The notes under the pieces were generated by a model. That model searched no databases and was not told the origin of the DNA. It was given only the letters and a program-made list of their open reading frames with translations. Shown piece by piece: positions 36,763 to 42,121 of a stretch of 42,121 nt of DNA. The first letter of the stretch is position 1. Each line of letters opens with the position of its first letter. The stretch is from the NCBI GenBank assembly GCA_947311315.1, contig CAMZKN010000060.1:1-42121 (forward strand), read 5' to 3'. Source of the stretch: an uncultured Desulfobulbaceae bacterium (GTDB lineage Bacteria > Desulfobacterota > Desulfobulbia > Desulfobulbales > Desulfocapsaceae). The position numbers and the translations under genes were made by a program.

Positions 36763-37482
36763 ATGCTGGAGCTAAAAAATGTACGTTACACATATCCCGG
36801 CACCGATCAGCCGATACTGAAAAACCTCAACTTTGAGGTAGCGGATAAGCGTATCGGTCTCATTGGTGCAAACGGCAGTGGTAAAACCACGCTTTTTCAT
36901 CTGTTGATCGGATTGCTGAACCCCGACGAAGGTGAACTGCTCCTCCATGGGCAACCCGTAACGACAAAAGAGACTCTACGCGCCCTGCGCAAGGAGGTTG
37001 GGTTTCTTTTCCAGAGTTCCGATGACCAGCTCTTTTCTCCAACAGTTATTGAAGATGTGGCCTTTGGCCCGCTCAACCTTGGTTTTCCACCTGAAGAAGC
37101 CCGTGAAATCGCCGTAAAAACGTTGCACAATCTAGGCCTTACCGGCTTTGAAGAACGCATAACCCACAGACTGTCCGGCGGTGAAAAAAAGCTTGTCGCT
37201 CTGGCCACCATTCTCTCCATGCAGCCTAAAATACTTCTGCTCGATGAACCGACCAATAATCTTGACCCAAAAACGAGAAGCCGACTTATCGATATTCTCA
37301 AGGGCCTTGATCAACATCAGATAATCATTTCCCACGACTGGGATTTTCTCAGCCATACGACAACAATCCTCTATGAGATTGCTCATGGTCATATTCACAG
37401 ATGTGAGGAAGACCACGTTCATGTTCATCGTCATGTGCACAAGGCTGGAGACCACCCGCACCATCACCAACACTCATCATAA
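36763..37482 (+). CDS. nikO: Nickel ECF transporter ATPase NikO (CbiO family) with His-rich tail
   Basis: 239 residues. A standard ABC ATPase: Walker A GANGSGKTTLF near residue 38, Q-loop FQSSDDQLFSPTVIEDVAFG, signature LSGGEKKL near 137, Walker B ILLLDEPTNNLDP and the H-loop ISHDWDF. The last 32 residues (from about 208) carry 13 histidines (HGHIHRCEEDHVHVHRHVHK and onward), a probable nickel-binding tail. It supplies energy to NikMQ. The start is four bases after the YchF-like stop, so the two genes are tightly linked. A glycosyltransferase gene follows after 15 bases. Confidence 0.94.
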   Translation: MLELKNVRYTYPGTDQPILKNLNFEVADKRIGLIGANGSGKTTLFHLLIGLLNPDEGELLLHGQPVTTKETLRALRKEVGFLFQSSDDQLFSPTVIEDVAFGPLNLGFPPEEAREIAVKTLHNLGLTGFEERITHRLSGGEKKLVALATILSMQPKILLLDEPTNNLDPKTRSRLIDILKGLDQHQIIISHDWDFLSHTTTILYEIAHGHIHRCEEDHVHVHRHVHKAGDHPHHHQHSS

Positions 37483-37497
37483 TAGTCACAAGAATCC

Positions 37498-38562
37498 ATG
37501 CAGCAGATCGGTTGCTTTATCTCACCCCACGGTTATGGACACGCCACCCGGGCCATTGGTGTGCTCGAAGCCCTGCAAGCCCGCCACCCGGATCTGCATA
37601 TACACATCTTTACCACCGTTCCGGAATCCCTTTTCCGACAGAACCTTGCGCATATAACCTACCAGAAGGTGACAACCGATATCGGCCTGGTGCAAACCAA
37701 TGCACTTGAGGCTGATATTCCGAAAACCATCGCCCGACTCGATACTTTTGGGCCATACTCCGAAACCCTTATCAACGATCTCGGCGAGCATTGTCGGCAC
37801 TGTCTTTTCATACTTTGCGATATTGCGCCCCTTGGTATTGCAGTTGCAAAAAAGATAGGTGTCCCCTCAATCCTCATTGAAAATTTTACCTGGGATTGGA
37901 TTTATGAACCCTACTGCCAGCGTTATCCCGAACTTAAAAAACACGCGTCAGCCCTGAAAAACCATTTCAAACAAGCCGATTACCACATCCAGACAGAGCC
38001 TCTGTGTCAGGCAGTACAGGCTGATCTCTCCTGCGGACCAATTTTCAGAACTGTACGCCAAAGACCAGCAACCATTCGCCGACAACTCGATTGTGGTGAT
38101 AAAAAGATGATTCTGCTTACCATGGGAGGCGTTACGCAGGAATATCCTCTCTGGAAGAATCTCGACCAGTTTCCAGACTGTTTTTTCGTGTTCACCGGCC
38201 TGCCGAAAACACAACGTCGTGGAAAAAACATCCTGCTGCTTGACCGTTTCAGTGAAATGTACCACCCGGATCTTATTGCAGCCGCTGATATTGTTGTATG
38301 CAAGGCCGGTTATTCAACTATTGCCGAATGTTACCAGGCCGGAGCGAGAATCATTGCAGTTGGCAGAGACGATTTTCCGGAAACAGCCCCATTGCAGAAC
38401 TATATTCTAAATGTCCTGAAAGGGATCACAATCGATGCAGAGAACTTCTTAAACGGCCACTGGCTGTCACTGCTACCAGAACTCCTTCTTCAACCACGCC
38501 CACCACAAACTGTAACAAACGGTGGAGATATTGTGGCATCATTTCTGTCTTCCCTGTTATAG
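37498..38562 (+). CDS. MurG-like (GT-B) glycosyltransferase
   Basis: 354 residues. The N-terminus ISPHGYGHATRAIGVLEAL is the glycine-rich loop of family 28-like GT-B glycosyltransferases. The C-terminal half has MILLTMGGVTQEYPLWKNL and ADIVVCKAGYSTIAECYQAG, where the Gly-Tyr-Ser-Thr loop and following Glu bind the donor nucleotide sugar, as in MurG. No membrane segment is present. The gene begins 15 bases after nikO and probably shares its transcript, with no obvious functional link to nickel. Donor and acceptor are unknown. Confidence 0.75.
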   Translation: MQQIGCFISPHGYGHATRAIGVLEALQARHPDLHIHIFTTVPESLFRQNLAHITYQKVTTDIGLVQTNALEADIPKTIARLDTFGPYSETLINDLGEHCRHCLFILCDIAPLGIAVAKKIGVPSILIENFTWDWIYEPYCQRYPELKKHASALKNHFKQADYHIQTEPLCQAVQADLSCGPIFRTVRQRPATIRRQLDCGDKKMILLTMGGVTQEYPLWKNLDQFPDCFFVFTGLPKTQRRGKNILLLDRFSEMYHPDLIAAADIVVCKAGYSTIAECYQAGARIIAVGRDDFPETAPLQNYILNVLKGITIDAENFLNGHWLSLLPELLLQPRPPQTVTNGGDIVASFLSSLL

Positions 38563-38759
38563 TGAGCCCTCAAAAGTAGTTTTATCTTGTCTTTGCCGTT
38601 ATTGTGGTAAACGAGGGTGTGCCCGGAGGCGAATTTATCGCCATGGTATTTCTGCTAATCCACTGGCTAAATTGTTAGGGGAAAAAGAAGGTCCGGGAAA
38701 AAATAATGGTAGCCCCATGTGAGCAATTACATTTCAAGTGGTTGGAATAGGATGGCTCT
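38563..38759. other. Intergenic region with a solo repeat end
   Basis: About 200 bases. A short rightward frame (38522-38722) ends in a Cys- and Arg-rich stretch (CRYCGKRGCARRRIYRHG) that might be a decayed transposase-like fragment, but support is weak. At 38718-38730 the sequence TGTGAGCAATTAC matches the right end of the palindrome at 42003-42110 with one mismatch. No matching left end is visible. Confidence 0.45.
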
Positions 38760-39431
38760 CTACATGCGAAACCATTGCCAGCCAAAGAGTACAGACAGTG
38801 TCACCGTATATACGACAAGGACGTAATACCAGTGACCGGCAAACTTGGGCGTTTTAATAGGCGCCACATTCAACGCCGCCAGCACCATAAGCAAGATATA
38901 AATAATAATAGAAAAGAGAGTATGACTGAATAATCCATTAAACAGAAAAACAAAGGCCAAAATGAGAACGTTGTTGTCCAGGGCCAATCCCATATAGGTT
39001 GATTTATCCACCAGGCCAAAAACGTTAAAATAACTTAAACGTATCACACCTGTAGCGACGATGATAAAAGCGCCGGGAATGTACCAGGGGCTGAAATGGC
39101 CATAACTTAAAAGAACAACTGCCGGACAGATTCCAAAACTGACAATATCAATCAGCGAGTCGAGTTGGGCCCCGAAAAGTCCCTGCTCTTCGGTTCGTCC
39201 TTTCATACGCCTTGCAATAATACCGTCACTCCAATCAAAAAAGACAGCCCAGACAAGACCTATCATTGCAGCGTGAAACATACCGACAGCTGCAAAATAT
39301 ATGGCCAGAACTGCACAAAAAAGACCAACCAGAGAGCAGATATTTGGTAAATCTCCGGCATATGACAGTATTGTCTTTTGCGACACCGGCCTTTGCGTAT
39401 CGTGGTCAGCGGAACTTGATGGGGATTGCAT
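38760..39431 (-). CDS. CDP-alcohol phosphatidyltransferase
   Basis: 223 residues, ATG behind GGAG and two bases after the aminotransferase-like stop. It has six or so membrane segments. The signature is complete and reads DWSDGIIARR, a spacer, then GAQLDSLID, i.e. D-x2-D-G-x2-A-R-x12-G-x3-D-x3-D. Enzymes of this family move a phospho-alcohol between CDP and a hydroxyl acceptor, as in phosphatidylserine or CDP-choline routes. As the last gene of a three-gene operon with a cytidylyltransferase-like and a PLP enzyme, it probably transfers a CDP-activated amino-alcohol phosphate to diacylglycerol. A PssA-type reaction is the alternative. Confidence 0.88.
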   Translation of the reverse strand: MQSPSSSADHDTQRPVSQKTILSYAGDLPNICSLVGLFCAVLAIYFAAVGMFHAAMIGLVWAVFFDWSDGIIARRMKGRTEEQGLFGAQLDSLIDIVSFGICPAVVLLSYGHFSPWYIPGAFIIVATGVIRLSYFNVFGLVDKSTYMGLALDNNVLILAFVFLFNGLFSHTLFSIIIYILLMVLAALNVAPIKTPKFAGHWYYVLVVYTVTLSVLFGWQWFRM

Positions 39432-39434
39432 GAC

Positions 39435-40532
39435 TCACTCCGTTCCAAGAATATTGCGTAATGCTTCAATCAACCGCATGTTTTCAGGCGGGGTACGGCT
39501 GGCTATGCGGAGATAACGATCAGATTCCGGCATCGTTTTGCCCTGGCAATGCTTTATATATATTTTGTGATTAACAAACAGTCTTTCGGTTACTTCCGGC
39601 CCCGACAAATTGTGATCAGGCACTCGGCAGAAAATAAAATTGGCATCAGGTTGATAAACAATCATTCCCGGAATCAACTGGAGTTGCCGATATAATTGAT
39701 CGCGATCCGCTTTTACAATACTACAACTTTGCTGAAATTCTTTCCTGTACTGCGGAGCAAGGCGCAGAAATTCTTCCGCAAACCCATTAATATTCCAGAT
39801 ATGCAACCCCTGCCGGACGTTATCTAAAAAATCCGCATTCGCCGTGAGCATATAACCAATCCGAATACCACAGATACCGTATGCCTTACTCATGCTCTTG
39901 AAAATTACCAGATTCGGATACTTTTCAATTTCATTCTCAAGAGTTTCCAGTGCGCCCATTCGTGCAAAATCAATAAACGATTCATCGACGATCAGTATAC
40001 AGTCATGAAGAGCCAATCTTGCAGTCAAACGAAGAAGTTGATCTTTTGGAACCAGTAATGAGGTAGGATTATTCGGAGTTACCACCACTGCCAAACGTGC
40101 CTTACAACGAATAGCCTCCTCTGCAAACTTATCCACATCCAGATGAAAGGAGGGTGGGGCAATGGTAAACACGGTAACATTACCGGTCGGTGCTGCATTG
40201 CCATACTCATTAAATGATGGGACAGGAACGATCAGTTTACGATCCATCCCGGCAATAATTTTAATAAGCTCTGCCGCCCCATTGCTCACAACAATTCGCT
40301 CAGGCGGATGGCCAATCAAATCACTCACCAGACAGGCCAGATCCTGCTGGGCAATTGGGTAATTTAATACCAGCTGATGAATGTGTCTGCCAATGTGGGT
40401 AAAAAAATCCTCAGGTGGAAAATAGAGGTTATAAAGATAATTATGATCTGTGAAATCATGCCGCCAAAAACCGCCATGCTGGCTGGAGATATGTTCGTAA
40501 TGTTCCTTAGGCGTAACTTGTGTCTTTATCAT
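39435..40532 (-). CDS. HisC/CobD-like PLP enzyme (aminotransferase or decarboxylase)
   Basis: 365 residues, fold-type I. The PLP lysine is in IFKSMSKAYGICGIRIGY near residue 215. Other conserved parts are VSNGAAELIKIIAG, VTPNNPTSLLVPK and VDESFIDFA. The N-terminal QHGG segment recalls CobD, the threonine-phosphate decarboxylase, and histidinol-phosphate aminotransferases. It lies between a cytidylyltransferase-like gene (six bases upstream) and a CDP-alcohol phosphatidyltransferase gene. A phosphoserine- or threonine-phosphate decarboxylase that makes phosphoethanolamine or phosphoaminopropanol is the most attractive function, but transamination cannot be excluded from sequence. Confidence 0.85.
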   Translation of the reverse strand: MIKTQVTPKEHYEHISSQHGGFWRHDFTDHNYLYNLYFPPEDFFTHIGRHIHQLVLNYPIAQQDLACLVSDLIGHPPERIVVSNGAAELIKIIAGMDRKLIVPVPSFNEYGNAAPTGNVTVFTIAPPSFHLDVDKFAEEAIRCKARLAVVVTPNNPTSLLVPKDQLLRLTARLALHDCILIVDESFIDFARMGALETLENEIEKYPNLVIFKSMSKAYGICGIRIGYMLTANADFLDNVRQGLHIWNINGFAEEFLRLAPQYRKEFQQSCSIVKADRDQLYRQLQLIPGMIVYQPDANFIFCRVPDHNLSGPEVTERLFVNHKIYIKHCQGKTMPESDRYLRIASRTPPENMRLIEALRNILGTE

Positions 40533-40538
40533 AATAGT

Positions 40539-41414
40539 TTACTGCAGCATCTTCGAGGCCGGTGCCACTGATTTGGATATCTTTATATCTGCAGAGCAGC
40601 CTATTTTTATCGATGTATTAGATTGCAGATCAACTGAAAAGGCAGGTGAATGAGCATAGCGATTGCATACAAGTTCCGCTGCTCGCAGATCAGCTATCGT
40701 ATCAATCTCATACCAGCTACCGGAACCAAAGAAAATTGGTGTCAACGAGAGACAGCCCTCGTTGACCAGATCTGCAAAAACAGTCTCGTAGTAGCCATCC
40801 ACCATATTATTTGAAATATGATGATCCAATCGTTCCCGTACCAGCTGCCAGGTAAGAGAAGACAGGCTGTAAATATTGACTGTTTTAAAATGATTCTTGT
40901 CAGGTCTCTGGGCACCGCAATGAAATGCGTCAACCTCCATGTGTTCGTTAACTGTCACAGTGGTACCATCCATCCACGGCTCTACCTTTGCAACTGCGAT
41001 TCGATCAGGATAGAGCATCTCTGCCAACATTTCCGTCTGAAAAACGAGATCACTTTCAATTAGCAGAAACGGTTCATCTATCATTTCGCGGGCAAGCCAC
41101 AGGGAGTAGATATTGTTTGTTGTTTTGTATAAAGGGCTTATAATATACGTAATTTCCATTTTCCCTGCTCTAACACCCAGATAATCACGAATACAATCAG
41201 CCTGATGACCAATAACCACTACAAGACGGTTAAAATTATGCTTTTGAAGTGAACTAATCAACCTCTCCAGAATTGATATTTCATTAACCGAAACAAGGCA
41301 TTTAGGAGTCATATCCGTCAAAGGCGCAAGGCGACTACCGGTACCGGCAGCCAATAATAGAGCTGTCCTGACTGGTTCATCCACAAAATCAGCATACATA
41401 GTCCTCTTTTTCAT
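40539..41414 (-). CDS. LicC/PntC-like cytidylyltransferase (sugar-nucleotidyltransferase fold)
   Basis: 291 residues from ATG 41414, supported by GGGAGG upstream; a longer frame to 41465 lacks a site. It shows the NTP-transferase core LLLAAGTGSRLAPLTDMTPK, KCLVSVNEISILER, the TTNNIYSLWLA motif typical of phosphocholine and aminoethylphosphonate cytidylyltransferases, LLIESDLVF with the metal-binding Asp, and WYEIDTIADLRAAE. The likely reaction is CTP plus an aminoalcohol phosphate or phosphonate to give a CDP/CMP-linked product. It is first in the leftward operon with the PLP enzyme and the CDP-alcohol phosphatidyltransferase. The exact substrate is not fixed by sequence. Confidence 0.8.
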   Translation of the reverse strand: MKKRTMYADFVDEPVRTALLLAAGTGSRLAPLTDMTPKCLVSVNEISILERLISSLQKHNFNRLVVVIGHQADCIRDYLGVRAGKMEITYIISPLYKTTNNIYSLWLAREMIDEPFLLIESDLVFQTEMLAEMLYPDRIAVAKVEPWMDGTTVTVNEHMEVDAFHCGAQRPDKNHFKTVNIYSLSSLTWQLVRERLDHHISNNMVDGYYETVFADLVNEGCLSLTPIFFGSGSWYEIDTIADLRAAELVCNRYAHSPAFSVDLQSNTSIKIGCSADIKISKSVAPASKMLQ

Positions 41415-42002
41415 ATTTTCAATCCTCCCGAATTGTAACCGAACCATGGCAATGACCGTGATCAAACAACACGGTACAACGCTGGTAGTGAGATGTTACT
41501 TGATTATCTGCCGATGAAAAAAGATGAGGGGCAAAAACTGATGGGTAGAACCAGTACAAAAAGTACGTGGGGCAAGGCGTTCAATTATCAGAAAATCGAA
41601 CACCCTATCGGACTAATTAAACAGAGACATTACCACGAACATCCATTTAAGTCAACGTATTTCCAATTATTCCAATATTTTGTGACTTTAACAAGAAGCT
41701 AAGTCACTAGATGATGACATAAAAATCCAGATCTCCTGCATGACGCCATGTAACGTCAAAGTCTTTTTTTACAGACTCAGACAGCGAGGTATGTTTGTCA
41801 GGCAGTATGCTCTCAAACCGTCCTATAATCATTTTTCAGGGGAGATGACGTGTATGGAGAGGAGGGGAAGGCGGGCCATTGTTTTCTCTACTCTATCTTG
41901 AAAAAGGTAATGCATCCGTATAATCTATCTCATTTAATTTTATCATAGATGACCCTATTTACCTTATCGCTTCATCTATGGCGATCCTGATTAATTTTTG
42001 AG
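41415..42002. other. Intergenic region at the right end
   Basis: Close to 590 bases. It holds the promoter region of the leftward lipid operon. One 69-codon rightward frame (41493-41702) has no ribosome site and no recognisable content and is not called as a gene. Nothing else was seen before the palindrome at 42003. Confidence 0.5.
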
Positions 42003-42110
42003 GTAACTGCTCACAGGCTCCCCATCTTCGCACGGTCACATTTGCCGGTATAGAGGGGCTATAACGGGCAAATGTGCCTGCACGAATATGGAGCACCTGT
42101 GAGCAGTTAC
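42003..42110. repeat. 108-base palindromic MITE/REP-like element
   Basis: Ends are perfect 15-base inverted repeats: GTAACTGCTCACAGG (42003-42017) and CCTGTGAGCAGTTAC (42096-42110). Inward, an imperfect stem continues (ccat-ttcg paired with cgaa-atgg), then a perfect CACATTTGCC / GGCAAATGTG stem, then TATAG/CTATA around a small central loop. Almost the whole element can fold into one hairpin. It encodes nothing. The same end motif recurs at 21660-21782 and 38718-38730. Confidence 0.75.
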
Positions 42111-42121
42111 AGTTCGGAGGT

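Noticed and set aside
38522-38722. Possible transposase zinc-finger fragment (CRYCGKRGC...)
   Set aside because: It largely overlaps the end of the glycosyltransferase gene in another frame; only about 45 residues remain and no clear family match.
40539-41414. Reading the three-gene operon as a phosphonate (PntC) pathway
   Set aside because: No PEP mutase or phosphonopyruvate decarboxylase gene nearby, and the PLP enzyme is HisC/CobD-like, not the class V aminotransferase normally linked to PntC; kept as an alternative only.
41493-41702. 69-codon frame in the right-end intergenic region
   Set aside because: No ribosome site, no recognisable domain, composition unlike neighbouring genes.

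Overview
The window is about 42 kb of a Gram-negative bacterial chromosome. The outer-membrane genes kdsA, kdsC and lptC, several exported lytic transglycosylases and lipoprotein-like proteins show the envelope type. The FmdE-family protein, the NikMLKQO-type nickel transporter, the SLC13 carrier with RCK_C domains and the fused MsrAB suggest an anaerobic Desulfobacterota lineage (Desulfobulbales-like). That placement is an inference from gene content, not from a marker-gene tree. No rRNA, tRNA, CRISPR array or intact insertion sequence was recognised.

Layout. 1-335: a truncated PilJ-like sensor fragment. 773-8991: two overlapping genes for very large helicases, a SWIM/SNF2 protein and a three-part exonuclease-like/RecQ/UvrD protein. 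9067-10574: divergent nitroreductase and FmdE-like genes. 10576-11331: a Phd-PIN toxin-antitoxin module with a visible promoter and operator. 11345-12496: a GT10 fucosyltransferase-like gene. 12844-21598: mostly single housekeeping or envelope genes in alternating orientation (SLC13 carrier, zinc peptidase, DUF2959 protein, YbaK deacylase, crotonase, cupin, MltB, YqaA, YkgJ, MsrAB). 21975-28005: pyrG-kdsA-kdsC-lptC, then a solute-binding lipoprotein and an MltF-like transglycosylase. 28418-30945: a Cache protein and a chemotaxis receptor, both with disrupted reading frames. 31025-31776: a nucleotidyltransferase paired with a tiny ORF. 31872-32582: trmO. 32610-38562: a nickel ECF transporter (nikM, nikL, nikK, nikQ, nikO) preceded by two NikR-like palindromes and interrupted by a degenerate YchF-like GTPase gene, followed by a MurG-like glycosyltransferase. 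38760-41414: a three-gene leftward operon (cytidylyltransferase-like, CobD/HisC-like PLP enzyme, CDP-alcohol phosphatidyltransferase) that could make a phospholipid head group. 42003-42110: a long palindromic MITE/REP-like element whose ends recur at 21660-21782 and 38718-38730.

How genes work together. The two helicase genes are translationally coupled and probably act in one DNA transaction. pyrG makes CTP, which KDO activation needs, so its linkage to kdsA/kdsC/lptC is the usual LPS supply cluster. The nik genes form one metal importer, probably controlled by the palindromes upstream. The leftward lipid operon has the right enzyme classes, in order, for amino acid phosphate decarboxylation, CDP activation and transfer to a lipid.

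Most notable for follow-up: the exonuclease-RecQ-UvrD fusion coupled to SNF2; the A10 tract that puts the well-placed Cache start codon out of frame; the putative Kennedy-like lipid operon; the 108-nt palindromic repeat family; the attenuator-like leader of pyrG; and the paired NikR-like sites.
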